A stretch of DNA of 64,000 nucleotides from an uncultured Prevotellaceae bacterium (GTDB taxonomy: Bacteria; Bacteroidota; Bacteroidia; Bacteroidales; UBA932): assembly GCA_947166905.1 (NCBI GenBank), contig CAMVFZ010000001.1:186001-250000 (forward strand). Direction: 5' to 3'. Of this stretch, positions 25,097-35,362 are shown piece after piece (the stretch's first letter is position 1; each line of letters opens with the position of its first letter). The notes under the pieces are model-generated. The model ran no database searches. It saw nothing but the letters and a program-made list of their open reading frames with translations, and was not told the DNA's origin. The translations under genes were made by a program, and so were the position numbers.

Positions 25097-26773
25097 TTAT
25101 TGCTCAATTTCTTCACCCTGGAGCCACTTGCAGGCAGCTTCTGCACAGTTAATTCCGTCCAGTGCCGATGACACTATGCCACCCGCATAACCGGCACCCT
25201 CGCCGCAGGGGTAAAGACCAGGCATCTGTTCGCACTGGAAGTTCTCCTTATTCCTGACAATCCTAATCGGAGAGGATGTCCTTGACTCTACGCCAAGAAG
25301 CAGGGCGTCGCGGGTATAGTAGCCACGCATTCCGTGCATATCAACGGTAGGAAATACCTCCTGAAGCCTCTCTGCCACATTTTTAGGAAGGAGTTCATGA
25401 AGCGGCGCAGACACTGTTCCGGGATGATATGAGCTCTCCGGAAGAGTCTCAGAAAGTTCCCCTTCACAGAAATCGGTCATCCTCTGGGCAGGTGCGGCAA
25501 AGGGATTGCCGCCCTTGTTGTGCTTGGCCACATAATCGTACATTGCACGCTCGGTATCCTGCTGGAAGTCCATCAGCGAGAAGGCACCCGCAGCACGATA
25601 TTTCTCCGGTTCATCTCCGGGCTCTATGGAAACTACCACTCCGGCATTGGCCCACTTTGAATTACGGGCAGAATTGGACATACCGTTAAGTACGACTGTC
25701 TTATCCTCCGTAGAAGAAGGCACAAGAATACCACCGGGGCACATGCAGAAGGAATAGACACCCCTTTCTACCTGCTCTCCATCGGGTCCTTCGCCCATAA
25801 CCTGCTCTACAAAACTGTACTCTGCAGCCGGCATTCCGGGCTCCCAGTTACCGCGATAACGGATACGGTTGATGAGCGACTGGGGATGCTCTACGCGCAC
25901 ACCCAGTGCAAAGCCCTTGGCCTCAAGCTCACAGCCTTTAGCCTGCAGCATTTCATATACGTCGCGGGCAGAATGACCTGTAGCAAGAATAACGGCAACA
26001 GCCTTGTAAACAACTGAACCCGAAGGAGTTATAGCCTTAACTTCAAAGACGCCATCGGCCATTTTGGCAACATCGGCAACCTTGTTTTCAAAATGATATT
26101 CACCTCCGTGGGCAAGCACGCATTTGCGGATATTCTCCACCACCTTGGGCAGTTTATCAGTGCCGATATGAGGATGGGCATCGACGAGGATTGACCTGTC
26201 GGCACCGAACTCCACCAGCTGATAAAGGACCTCGCGGATATCGCCGCGCTTAGAAGATCGGGTGAAAAGCTTTCCGTCAGAGAATGTACCTGCGCCGCCT
26301 TCTCCGTAGCAGTAATTTGAATCCGGATTAAGGACTCCGTCACGGCTCAGTACGGCAATATCCTTTTTACGTGAGTGGATGTCCTTTCCGCGCTCCAGGA
26401 CCACCGGCTTAAGGCCAAGGTTAAGGAGTTTGAGCGCCGCAAACATTCCGGCAGGGCCACTACCTACGACAACTACCGCAGGAGCCTCTGTAACATCCTT
26501 ATACTCAGGAATTTCATACTCTTTGTAATCTTCATTTGCAAGATAGGCTTCTACCTTGTAGACCATCTTGGCATCTCCGCGAGCATCGATTGATTTACGC
26601 ACGATGCGGCAGGTGGCAGCCGCTCCGGCCATGGAAGGCTGGAATGACTTTGAAGGGTCGATTACGTTAATCACGGCGTTCCTGCGAAGGCGTAGTTCGG
26701 CTGCAGCCTTTACGCGGATGTCGTCTTGCCTGAGTTCACGCCCGAAGGGGCAGGATATATCGAAAGTTTTCAT
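25097..26773 (-). CDS. FAD-dependent oxidoreductase (uncharacterised dehydrogenase family)
   Basis: I use the ATG at 26773 rather than the upstream TTG. The 558-residue protein has an N-terminal ~95-residue domain, then the dinucleotide fold VVVVGSGPAGMFAALKL near residue 100, VLERG at the strand end, the CYGEGGAGTFSDGKLFTR segment and a C-terminal FAD motif GLYPCGEGAGYAGGIVSSA. These are hallmarks of the YtfL/AF_0393-like 'FAD-dependent protein' family, whose substrate is unknown. It lies 24 bases after tsaD on the same strand. Confidence 0.75.
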   Translation of the reverse strand: MKTFDISCPFGRELRQDDIRVKAAAELRLRRNAVINVIDPSKSFQPSMAGAAATCRIVRKSIDARGDAKMVYKVEAYLANEDYKEYEIPEYKDVTEAPAVVVVGSGPAGMFAALKLLNLGLKPVVLERGKDIHSRKKDIAVLSRDGVLNPDSNYCYGEGGAGTFSDGKLFTRSSKRGDIREVLYQLVEFGADRSILVDAHPHIGTDKLPKVVENIRKCVLAHGGEYHFENKVADVAKMADGVFEVKAITPSGSVVYKAVAVILATGHSARDVYEMLQAKGCELEAKGFALGVRVEHPQSLINRIRYRGNWEPGMPAAEYSFVEQVMGEGPDGEQVERGVYSFCMCPGGILVPSSTEDKTVVLNGMSNSARNSKWANAGVVVSIEPGDEPEKYRAAGAFSLMDFQQDTERAMYDYVAKHNKGGNPFAAPAQRMTDFCEGELSETLPESSYHPGTVSAPLHELLPKNVAERLQEVFPTVDMHGMRGYYTRDALLLGVESRTSSPIRIVRNKENFQCEQMPGLYPCGEGAGYAGGIVSSALDGINCAEAACKWLQGEEIEQ

Positions 26774-26797
26774 AATCAATTATTTAAGCCGATATTT

Positions 26798-27820
26798 CTA
26801 AAAATCGGACAGCCTTGAAACGGGGGCCACATCCAGCGGGGCACGCTCCCCTGCCAGGAATCTGAAGTAACCGGCGATAGCTATCATTGCGGCATTGTCC
26901 GTGGTGAATTTGAATTCCGGAAGATAGGTATTCCAGCCGCGCTTCTTGCCCTCAAGGGTTATCCTCTCGCGAAGTGCGCTGTTGGCAGAAACGCCGCCGC
27001 CTATTGCAATCTCCTTGATTCCGGTCTGCTTTGCAGCCTTTACTAGCTTATCCAGAAGTATATCGATCAGTGTCTTCTGGAATGAGGCGCAGATATCCTC
27101 CTTGTTCTTTTCCATGAAATCCGGGTCCTTTGCAATCTCGTCACGCACGAAGTACAGCAGAGAAGTCTTGACACCGCTGAAGCTGTAGTCCAGTCCTGGA
27201 ATGTGCGGCTTAGAGAATTTGAAGCGTTCCGGATCACCCTGTTTTGCCAGTTTGTCAATAATAGGACCGCCCGGGTATCCCAAGCCCATCATCTTGGAAC
27301 ATTTATCGAAGGCCTCACCCACCGCATCGTCTATAGTCTGGCCCAGAATCTCGTATTCCGTAGGGCTTGACACCTTGACTATCTGGGAGTTACCTCCTGA
27401 AACCAGCAGGCACAGGAAAGGGAAGGACGGTTCACAGACAGGCTTGTCGTACTGCCTTACAAAGCCGGCCAGAATATGGCCCTGGAGGTGATTTACCATC
27501 ACCATCGGCTTGTTAAGTGCAATAGAAAGTGTCTTTGCAAAGGATGTCCCGACCAGCAGTGAGCCCAAAAGACCGGGGCCGCGGGTAAATGCGATTGCGT
27601 CTATCTGGTCTGCCGTTACTCCGGCAAGTTCCAGGGCACGGCTTACTACCGGAACGATATTCTGTTCGTGTGCACGGGAAGCGAGTTCAGGGACGACTCC
27701 GCCGAAGTCCTTGTGCACGGCCTGGCTGGCAATGACGTTGGAAAGCAAATATGCATCCTTGACAACCGCTGCCGATGTATCATCGCAAGATGACTCTATT
27801 CCTAGAATAATATGGGACAT
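26798..27820 (-). CDS. tsaD: tRNA N6-adenosine threonylcarbamoyltransferase
   Basis: The 340-residue Kae1/TsaD ATPase-fold protein has ILGIESSCDDTSAAVV at the start, the metal-site region MVNHLQGHILAGF near residue 112, LVSGGNSQIV and the glycine-rich AIGGGVSANSALR near 265. With TsaB, TsaC and TsaE it makes t6A37 in ANN-decoding tRNAs. It diverges from tamB. mtaB, which methylthiolates t6A, lies 5 kb away on the other strand. Confidence 0.94.
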   Translation of the reverse strand: MSHIILGIESSCDDTSAAVVKDAYLLSNVIASQAVHKDFGGVVPELASRAHEQNIVPVVSRALELAGVTADQIDAIAFTRGPGLLGSLLVGTSFAKTLSIALNKPMVMVNHLQGHILAGFVRQYDKPVCEPSFPFLCLLVSGGNSQIVKVSSPTEYEILGQTIDDAVGEAFDKCSKMMGLGYPGGPIIDKLAKQGDPERFKFSKPHIPGLDYSFSGVKTSLLYFVRDEIAKDPDFMEKNKEDICASFQKTLIDILLDKLVKAAKQTGIKEIAIGGGVSANSALRERITLEGKKRGWNTYLPEFKFTTDNAAMIAIAGYFRFLAGERAPLDVAPVSRLSDF

Positions 27821-27848
27821 ATTTCAAAAGAACTGCTTTTTACGGGTG

Positions 27849-27886
27849 CAAATATACTAAATATCTATATAAAATGGTTATATTTG
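27849..27886. promoter_or_regulatory. Divergent -7 boxes for tsaD and tamB
   Basis: TATATTTG on the minus strand (27849-27856) would start tsaD near 27844 with a 24-nt leader. TATATTTG on the plus strand (27879-27886) would start the tamB message near 27891, only about 6 nt before its ATG at 27897. Neither has a clear -33 TTTG. Confidence 0.5.
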
Positions 27887-27896
27887 TAAATTGCAT

Positions 27897-30800
27897 ATGA
27901 AGCGCGCGCTAAAAATATCGGGTCTGGTAATCGCCATTATACTGACGGCGATTATCGCCTGCGGTGTACTGCTGATGTCGCCGCCGGTGCAGATGGCCAT
28001 CGCCAGAAAAGCGCTTGATATACTTCAGGAAAAAATAGACGGCAAGATCTCTTTTTCCTCCCTTTCCATCAGGCCATTCGACGCCATTGTTGTCAACGAC
28101 TTTACCCTGACGGACAACAATCCCCACTTCAGCCAGGACCTCCCTCATCTTGCAAAGGCGGATACGGTTATCAGCGCCAGGAATCTTAGCGTGTCCTTCA
28201 ACGCCTTCAGCATGCTCTTCGGAGAACCCGCTAAGGTTAAGGACCTGCGTATAAAAGACGGACAGTTCTTCCTGGTGAACGAGCCCGACGGCAACAATAT
28301 CAAACGAATCTTCTCCAAGAACAAAAAGAAGAAGAAAAAAGAGCCGATGAAGATTCCGGACATTGAATTCTTCAGGGCCGACTACGTGTGCATAGAGGGC
28401 TTCCGATACAGGATGATCAACTACAAGAACCCTAAGCCCCACAGGGACAGAGCCATGAACTGGACAGACCTGGATTTGCAGGATATCAAGCTGATAGCCA
28501 GGAATGTAAGCCTTAAGGGTATCGTCACAGAGGGCACCGTAGAGCATTTGGAAGCCAGGGAAAAGAGCGGCTACAAAGTCAATCACATAAGCGGCAAGGC
28601 AAGGGTTTACAACAAGCAGGTAACGGTAGAGAACCTGGTTATGCAAGACCTTTGGAGCGACATCCGCATACCGTCTTACAAGATGAGCTATGATAACGGA
28701 GTCCCTTCGCTAAGCCATTTTTTGGAGGAAGTACGCATCCAGGCCGATATCAAGGACTCCCGCGTAAATATGGAGAGCGTTGCCTATTTTGCACCCAACC
28801 TGCATAAGATGGACATCGTCGCCATCATAGAGGATGCCAGCATCGACGGATACATCAACGACCTTAAGGTACACCACTTCCGCTTCCATACGCCTGACGG
28901 AGCAGTCAAGGGTACGACTAGCGGAGAAATCATCGGCATACCCAACACCTTGATAATGACCACCAACTTTGATGTCGATGGCATTTCGTTTACGCCGCAG
29001 GGCATAGACAAGTTTGTCAAAGGATGGGCACCGGGAGTTAAGTTTGACTTTGCCCGCTTCTCCGCCGGCGACAGGATGACCTTTAAGGGAAAGATCCGCG
29101 GCCCGCTTAACAACGCCAAGATAAACGGCACCCTTACGGCCGATGATGGCGGTAAGGTGCATACCAACCTTCAGTTCGGGCACATGCTTGAAGGCCAGGG
29201 TATTATAAATATCGACGGAAACGTAGAAACCCACGAATTCAACGCAGGTGCGCTGGCCGGAACCACGGCACTGGGTCCCTGCACTATGCACGGAGGCTTC
29301 AAGACAAGAATTGGCGGCAGCACGGGTATATCGGTAAAACTGGATTCCCTCAAAATCGACCACCTGCGCGCACTGGACTACGATTACAAAGACCTTGTGG
29401 CGGCCGGAACATATAGCGGAAACGCCTTTGACGGCACTATATTCTGCAACGACCCCAACCTGAACTTCATGTTCAACGGACTGTTCACCCTGTCCAACAG
29501 GACGGGAGACGGAGCCTACAAGTTTGTAGCTGAACTTGCTTATGCCAACCTGAACGCCCTCAACATAGACAAGCGCGGCAGGTCAGAGCTAAGCATGCGC
29601 ACAACCGCCAACTTCAAGACCCTTACCGGCGGCGATATCCTTGGCAACATCCTTATAAGCAATCTTGTTCTGACAGATAATGACGGACGCCACAATATTG
29701 GCGACATTTCCATCAACTCTTACATGAAAGAGGGAGTCAATAAGATTAATCTGGATTCCAAATTCGCCACGGCAAAATACAGCGGAACCGGCTTTCTGGA
29801 CAGCTTTGCCCCGGATCTTATTGCGCTTAGCGCCGGCAGGGAATTACCCTCCATCTTTGCAAAGAAACCTGCGGACTGGACGGGCAACACCTATTCCCTG
29901 GACTTTGAGGCAATCGACACAAAGGATGTTCTCTCCTTCATAGCCCCTGGTATTTGGGTGGCCGATGGTACCAAGCTTTGCCTGAATGTAAACAAAGAAG
30001 GAGTGCTTAACGGCCGAGTCACTTCTCAGAGGCTCGCCATTAAGGATAAATACCTGAGAGACATCGATTTAAAGATAAGCAACGCCTCCGGCAAACTGGA
30101 GGGCGACCTTTACGCGGAAGAGCTTAAACTGGCTGCGATAAAGGCCCTGGACAACAAGCTTGCCCTGGTAGCATCGGACGATAAGATAAACGTAGATTAC
30201 TCTTACGACAACAAATCTGAGCAGGCCAACAAGGGCAGCCTGTCAATTGGCGGAAATCTTTTCCGCGAAGACGGCGCCATCGGCATCAAAGCCTCCCTTC
30301 TGCCTTCCCAGATTATGATGAACGACGCCCTGTGGACACTTGAATCTACACCGGTTAATGTTTCAAAGCGCGGAATCAGCCTTGAGAAACTGTCGGCGAA
30401 GAGTACCGGACAAAGCCTTATAATAGAGGGAGGCCTGTCTTCTTCCAGGACCGATACCCTGCGCTTTACCATGGATAACTTCAACATGGCAGCGTTGACG
30501 CCGTTCATGGGCGGTGTACTGCAGGCCGGCGGAAATGCCACCGGTCATGCCTATGTACTGTCCCCCACTACCGGCACTCCGGCCATCCTGGCCAACATGA
30601 AGATTGAGGATGCAAGCCTGGGTGGAGAAAAACTGGGTACCATCAAGATAGGATCCATGTGGGACGAAGAGCGAAAGGGCTACAAGGCCATCTGCCGCGG
30701 CCAGCTGGACAGCACCAGGACCATAGATTTCAGAGGCTTCCTCAGCCCGTCACAGAAGACCTTCAACGGAACTCTGGAGCTTGACCGCTTCAGCATCGGC

Positions 30801-32447
30801 TGCTTCCGCTCGCCCCTTGAATCGGTATTCAGCGACTTCGGCGGCTATCTGTCAGGCCATGTAATTGCAAACGGCACCTTCGGCGGTGGAATAGACATCC
30901 ACAGCGAAGGCCTCCATATCGATGACGGCAAGATTCGTATTGCCTTCACCAACGTTTTGTACAATGTTGACGGCGGCATCAGCCTCACTTCCGATGGTGT
31001 CAGATTCGACAGTGTAGACGTCCGTGACAAGGACGGGGCAAAGGGCCGGGTTGCTGGCGGCATCGGCTGGAAGAACTTCAAAGACTTCCTTGTAGACATC
31101 GATCTGGACATCGACAAAATGCGTGTCCTGGATCTGGAAGAGAATATGAATCCCGCCTTCTACGGCAGTATATCCGCCAGCGGAAAGGCTTCGCTGGAGG
31201 GGCCCTTCGATGCAATCCTTCTCAAGGCTGATGCGCAGACAGTTGGCAACGGAGAGCTTCATATCCCTATGAATGCCTCGGGCGGAATGGCTCGCAGCGA
31301 CCTTCTGGTCTTCAAGGCTCCGGAGCCGGAGAAGAAGCCCGACTTGTACGAGGAAATGCTGCTTAAGAACAAGATTAAGGAGAAGAAAGTCAATCGCTTT
31401 GCAACAGAGATTTCTGTGGTGGCCCACCCTGGCATAGAGGCCGTGATAGAGGTTGACAAGGCCTCTGGGAACGTACTCAAAGGCCATGGAAACGGAAAAA
31501 TCCAGCTGGAAGTTCAGCCGGCCACCGGTATCCTTAACCTTGGCGGAAACTTTACCGTAACGGATGGAACCTATCATTTTGCAGCCCTTGGTATAGCAAA
31601 GAGAGACTTTACCATAATGAACGGAGGTACGGTCAAGTTCGCCGGAGACGTAATGGAGACCGACCTGAACATCAGGGCCATGTACCGCACCAAGACCTCT
31701 CTTGCGACCCTGCTTTCAGATACTACAAGTACTGCATCCCGCCGCTGGGTAGAGTGCGGTATCAATATTACCGACAAGATAAAGTCGCCGCGAATTGAGT
31801 TTACCATCGATGTTCCGGATATAGACCCTACCACTGCGGCCAGGGTAGAGAGCGCCCTCAACACAGAGGACAAGATGCAGAAGCAATTCCTGTCCCTGCT
31901 TATTTCCGGCGGCTTCCTGCCCGATGAACCTTCCGGCGTGGTCAACAATTCCAGCATGCTTGGTACCACCGTGGCGGATATCATGGCCAGCCAGCTATCC
32001 AGCGTGCTGCAAAAACTGGATATACCAATAGACTTAGGTCTTGACTATCAACAGAATACAAGTGGAGCGGACATCTTTGAGGTGGCCGTATCCACGCAGC
32101 TGTTCAACAACAGGATAAGCATAAACGGAACCTTCGGCAACAGGCAGAACAGCGCTACGTCACATCAGGACGTAGTGGGTGACCTTGACGCAGAAATCAA
32201 ACTTACCAGGAACGGCAGTATTCGAGCAACGGCCTTCCACCGTACAGCAGACCAGTATACCAACTATCTTGACAACCTTAAGCGCAGCGGTGTAGGTCTG
32301 TCATTCCAGACAGAATTCAACACCATAGGAGAACTCTTCCACGGATTGTTCCCCTGGCTGTTCAAGAACGCAATCAAGAACGAGGACATACTGATAGAGG
32401 AAGAAGAGGAAGAAAGAACAGTTATTATTATCGAAGAGGATGACTGA
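27897..32447 (+). CDS. TamB/YtfN-family translocation and assembly module protein
   Basis: The start is ATG 27897; the track's TTG at 27891 adds two residues. The 1516-residue protein has one N-terminal membrane anchor (about 5-27), a long run of beta-strand repeats of AsmA/TamB type, and the conserved C-terminal DUF490 domain (about 1150-1480; NLGGNFTVTDGTYHF). TamB-like proteins bridge the periplasm and are thought to carry phospholipids to the outer membrane or to aid barrel assembly. The tail is highly acidic. The stop overlaps the next gene by 8 bases. Confidence 0.85.
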   Translation: MKRALKISGLVIAIILTAIIACGVLLMSPPVQMAIARKALDILQEKIDGKISFSSLSIRPFDAIVVNDFTLTDNNPHFSQDLPHLAKADTVISARNLSVSFNAFSMLFGEPAKVKDLRIKDGQFFLVNEPDGNNIKRIFSKNKKKKKKEPMKIPDIEFFRADYVCIEGFRYRMINYKNPKPHRDRAMNWTDLDLQDIKLIARNVSLKGIVTEGTVEHLEAREKSGYKVNHISGKARVYNKQVTVENLVMQDLWSDIRIPSYKMSYDNGVPSLSHFLEEVRIQADIKDSRVNMESVAYFAPNLHKMDIVAIIEDASIDGYINDLKVHHFRFHTPDGAVKGTTSGEIIGIPNTLIMTTNFDVDGISFTPQGIDKFVKGWAPGVKFDFARFSAGDRMTFKGKIRGPLNNAKINGTLTADDGGKVHTNLQFGHMLEGQGIINIDGNVETHEFNAGALAGTTALGPCTMHGGFKTRIGGSTGISVKLDSLKIDHLRALDYDYKDLVAAGTYSGNAFDGTIFCNDPNLNFMFNGLFTLSNRTGDGAYKFVAELAYANLNALNIDKRGRSELSMRTTANFKTLTGGDILGNILISNLVLTDNDGRHNIGDISINSYMKEGVNKINLDSKFATAKYSGTGFLDSFAPDLIALSAGRELPSIFAKKPADWTGNTYSLDFEAIDTKDVLSFIAPGIWVADGTKLCLNVNKEGVLNGRVTSQRLAIKDKYLRDIDLKISNASGKLEGDLYAEELKLAAIKALDNKLALVASDDKINVDYSYDNKSEQANKGSLSIGGNLFREDGAIGIKASLLPSQIMMNDALWTLESTPVNVSKRGISLEKLSAKSTGQSLIIEGGLSSSRTDTLRFTMDNFNMAALTPFMGGVLQAGGNATGHAYVLSPTTGTPAILANMKIEDASLGGEKLGTIKIGSMWDEERKGYKAICRGQLDSTRTIDFRGFLSPSQKTFNGTLELDRFSIGCFRSPLESVFSDFGGYLSGHVIANGTFGGGIDIHSEGLHIDDGKIRIAFTNVLYNVDGGISLTSDGVRFDSVDVRDKDGAKGRVAGGIGWKNFKDFLVDIDLDIDKMRVLDLEENMNPAFYGSISASGKASLEGPFDAILLKADAQTVGNGELHIPMNASGGMARSDLLVFKAPEPEKKPDLYEEMLLKNKIKEKKVNRFATEISVVAHPGIEAVIEVDKASGNVLKGHGNGKIQLEVQPATGILNLGGNFTVTDGTYHFAALGIAKRDFTIMNGGTVKFAGDVMETDLNIRAMYRTKTSLATLLSDTTSTASRRWVECGINITDKIKSPRIEFTIDVPDIDPTTAARVESALNTEDKMQKQFLSLLISGGFLPDEPSGVVNNSSMLGTTVADIMASQLSSVLQKLDIPIDLGLDYQQNTSGADIFEVAVSTQLFNNRISINGTFGNRQNSATSHQDVVGDLDAEIKLTRNGSIRATAFHRTADQYTNYLDNLKRSGVGLSFQTEFNTIGELFHGLFPWLFKNAIKNEDILIEEEEEERTVIIIEEDD

Positions 32448-33150
32448 AAAAGGTAAATTATATTTGATTCCAACCCCGCTTGGAGACTACGATCCGGCTT
32501 TGGTACTGCCTGCGCCGGTATTCGAGGTTATTTCCGGGCTCAAGACCTTCGTGGTAGAAGAAGTGCGCACTGCACGCCGCTTCCTGTCCGCTGCTGGTCT
32601 GAAGGGACACATCGGGGAACTGGAGTTCCATGAGCTTAACGAGCATACGGCCCCGGCAGAGGTGGACGCTTTTGCAAAACTTTTTGCGGATGGCAACAAC
32701 GTGGGTCTGCTCTCAGAGGCCGGACTTCCGGCAGTGGCCGACCCTGGCGCACTTCTGGTTGCCCTTTGCCACCGCGAAGGCATAGAAGTAGTGCCCCTTA
32801 CAGGGCCTTCTTCGCTTATGATGGCGCTGATGGCGTCGGGGCTCAACGGTCAGAGTTTCGCTTTCAACGGCTATCTTCCGGTCAAGCCGGAAGAGAGGCG
32901 CAACGCGCTTAAGACCTTGGAGAAAAGGTCTTCCCAGCTGCGCCAGAGCCAGATTTTCATTGAGACTCCCTATCGCAACGATTCCCTTTTGGCAGACATT
33001 CTTGCAAGTTGCGGCGGTCGTACCAAGGTATGTGTTGCGGCCGATATCACCCTGGAATCGGCATATATCAAGACCCGGACGGTAGAGCAGTGGAAGCGGG
33101 AGGTCCCTGTTATTGGCAAGAGGCCTTGTGTGTTTATTATTTTGGCTTAG
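32440..33150 (+). CDS. RsmI-like SAM-dependent methyltransferase
   Basis: The 236-residue protein belongs to the tetrapyrrole-methylase fold. LYLIPTPLGD at the start, GLLSEAGLPAVADPGALL near 90 and VPLTGPSSLMMALMASGL near 125 match RsmI, which 2'-O-methylates C1402 of 16S rRNA. It lacks about 50 C-terminal residues compared with E. coli RsmI, as is common for a second, shorter Bacteroidota form, so its exact target is unsure. It overlaps tamB by 8 bases. Confidence 0.8.
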   Translation: MTEKGKLYLIPTPLGDYDPALVLPAPVFEVISGLKTFVVEEVRTARRFLSAAGLKGHIGELEFHELNEHTAPAEVDAFAKLFADGNNVGLLSEAGLPAVADPGALLVALCHREGIEVVPLTGPSSLMMALMASGLNGQSFAFNGYLPVKPEERRNALKTLEKRSSQLRQSQIFIETPYRNDSLLADILASCGGRTKVCVAADITLESAYIKTRTVEQWKREVPVIGKRPCVFIILA

Positions 33151-33154
33151 GATT

Positions 33155-34402
33155 ATGAAGATAGCACTTCTTACACTTGGTTGTAAACTGAATTACGCCG
33201 AGACTTCTACATACGAGCGCGGCTTCAAGGCGGCTGGTCTGGAGGTCACCGATTGGCGTGATACCGGGGCCGATATCTACCTTATTAACACTTGTAGCGT
33301 TACCCAGCACTCCGACAATAAGTGCCGCAATATTATCCGCAAGTGTCACAGGACCAGTCCTGATGCTGCTATTGTGGTTACGGGGTGTTATGCGCAGTTG
33401 CGTCGCCAGGAGGTGGAGGCTATTGAGGGCGTGCGGCTTGTTTTTGGGGCGGATCAGAAAAAGCAGGTGGTCCCGGAGACCCTTGCAATGCTGGGAGCAG
33501 GCAGTCCCCTCAAAAGCCAAAATATTATGGCCGATGGCGTTTTGCCCGCATATAGCAGCGGGGAAAGGACGAGGTCGTTCTTGAAGGTGCAGGATGGTTG
33601 CGACAATTTCTGTGCGTATTGCACTGTGCCTTTCGCCCGCGGAAGAAGCCGCAATATCCCTATTTGCGAGCTGGTAAAGCAGGCGGAGAGTATTGCAGAG
33701 CAAGGTATTAAGGAGGTTGTGCTTACCGGAGTCAATACCGGAGACTTCGGGCGGACTACCGGAGAGTCTTTCCTTGATCTGCTAAAGGCGCTGAACGCGG
33801 TAAAAGGCATAGAGAGATACAGGATATCGTCTATTGAGCCGAACCTGATTACTGAGGAGATTGTAGACTGGATAGCATCCGGGACCAAGTTCCTCCCCCA
33901 CTTCCATATTCCCCTTCAGGTTGGTTGCGACAGGCTTCTTAAAGCTGTTGGCCGTAAATACGACACTACCCTCTTCGCTTCGCGAATTGATTATATCCGC
34001 AGCAAGATGGGGCCTTATATTTTCTTTGGAATCGACGTTATCGTAGGTTTACCCGGAGAGAGCGAGGAGGATTTCCAGCAGACATATAACTTCCTGAAAG
34101 ACAGGATTAAACCAGCCTTTATACACATATTCCCCTACTCCAAGAGGCCGGGAACCAGAGCGGCGCTCATGCCCGACCAGGTTCAGGACAGCATTAAGAC
34201 AGAGAGGGTAAAGAGACTGGAAGAGCTGTGCGACTCCCTGCACGCCGCATTCACGGAGTCCTGCAAGGGACTAACGGAGGATGTGCTTTGGGAGGGCGCA
34301 GAAAAAGGCGGCAAGATGGCCGGATATACCGGCAACTACTTACGCGTAGAACGGCCGTTCGATGCAGCCAAAATAGGAACGATTGAAAGGATTACATTAT
34401 AA
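33155..34402 (+). CDS. mtaB: tRNA t6A37 methylthiotransferase MtaB
   Basis: The start is ATG 33155, 4 bases after the previous stop; the track start reads back into it. The 415-residue radical SAM enzyme has the three N-terminal cluster cysteines (TLGCKLN, NTCSVTQ, TGCYAQ), the SAM motif CDNFCAYCTVPFARG near residue 150, and a C-terminal TRAM-like segment. It converts t6A to ms2t6A at position 37. It ends in TAATG, coupling it to the MBL gene. Confidence 0.9.
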   Translation: MKIALLTLGCKLNYAETSTYERGFKAAGLEVTDWRDTGADIYLINTCSVTQHSDNKCRNIIRKCHRTSPDAAIVVTGCYAQLRRQEVEAIEGVRLVFGADQKKQVVPETLAMLGAGSPLKSQNIMADGVLPAYSSGERTRSFLKVQDGCDNFCAYCTVPFARGRSRNIPICELVKQAESIAEQGIKEVVLTGVNTGDFGRTTGESFLDLLKALNAVKGIERYRISSIEPNLITEEIVDWIASGTKFLPHFHIPLQVGCDRLLKAVGRKYDTTLFASRIDYIRSKMGPYIFFGIDVIVGLPGESEEDFQQTYNFLKDRIKPAFIHIFPYSKRPGTRAALMPDQVQDSIKTERVKRLEELCDSLHAAFTESCKGLTEDVLWEGAEKGGKMAGYTGNYLRVERPFDAAKIGTIERITL

Positions 34403-35352
34403 TGCAGGCTAAACTCACATTCCTTGGAACAGGTACTTCATTGGGCGTGCCCATTGTGGGCTGCGACTGTCCCAAGTGCACATCGGCAGACCCTAAGGAC
34501 AAGCGCTTCAGGGCATCGGCCTATGTAGAATACGGAGGGTTGAGGATTCTTATCGATGCGGGCCCTGATTTCAGGGACCAGCTACTGCGTGCAGGCCTTT
34601 GCAACATGGATGCAATACTGCTTACCCACAACCATAAGGATCATACCGGAGGCATCGACGATGTCCGTGCCCTCAACTACATCGGCAAGCAGGCTGTGGC
34701 TATATGGTGCGAAGCCTCTGTATACGAGTCGCTTAAGAATTCATACGGATATATTTTCTCAAAGGTCAAGTATCCCGGAGCGCCGGAGGTCAACATCCAT
34801 ATAATTGATGATCAGCCGTTTGTAATGTATCCCGACCATGCCGGAAAGGTTCTGGAATGGGTTCGCGACGTTGGCTACAGATATCGTCTGCCGGATGGTT
34901 CACTGGTTCAGACAGGAGAGCCGGAGGCTATAGCAGAGAAGGTTGACGACCCGGATTATACCTGCCTGTGCAAGGGATCCAAGGGCGACGGAATGGAGAT
35001 TATCCCCATCCGCGGCCTACACGACAAGATGCCGGTACTTGGCTTCCGCTTTGGCCAGATTGCCTATATTACCGATATGAGTTTGATTCCGGAGTCGGAG
35101 TTTGCAAAACTGAGAGGGCTAAAGCATGTGACGCTGAATACCGTCAGCTACAGGCCCCACCATTCCCATTTTTCCCTTGACGAGGCCCTTTCACTAGCAG
35201 ACCGCATCGGGGCGGAGAATACATGGCTTACCCACCTTAGCCATACCTTCCCCTGCCACGAAGAGTTTGAACGGGACCTTGCCGTACTGTGCAAGGAGCG
35301 CAATATCCACTCCTGCGTAAGACCGGCATACGATGGATTGACAATAGTATAA
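34402..35352 (+). CDS. MBL-fold metallohydrolase, PhnP-like
   Basis: The 316-residue protein starts in the stop of mtaB (TAATG). LTFLGTGTSLGVPIVGCDCPKC is typical of PhnP-type hydrolases with a structural metal site, and LTHNHKDHTGGIDD near residue 75 is the HxHxDH motif of the catalytic metals. Family members act as phosphodiesterases on cyclic ribose phosphates or as lipoate/octanoate hydrolases. A middle insertion (residues about 130-200) is larger than in E. coli PhnP. The substrate is not known. Confidence 0.8.
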   Translation: MQAKLTFLGTGTSLGVPIVGCDCPKCTSADPKDKRFRASAYVEYGGLRILIDAGPDFRDQLLRAGLCNMDAILLTHNHKDHTGGIDDVRALNYIGKQAVAIWCEASVYESLKNSYGYIFSKVKYPGAPEVNIHIIDDQPFVMYPDHAGKVLEWVRDVGYRYRLPDGSLVQTGEPEAIAEKVDDPDYTCLCKGSKGDGMEIIPIRGLHDKMPVLGFRFGQIAYITDMSLIPESEFAKLRGLKHVTLNTVSYRPHHSHFSLDEALSLADRIGAENTWLTHLSHTFPCHEEFERDLAVLCKERNIHSCVRPAYDGLTIV

Positions 35353-35362
35353 ACCAAGTTAT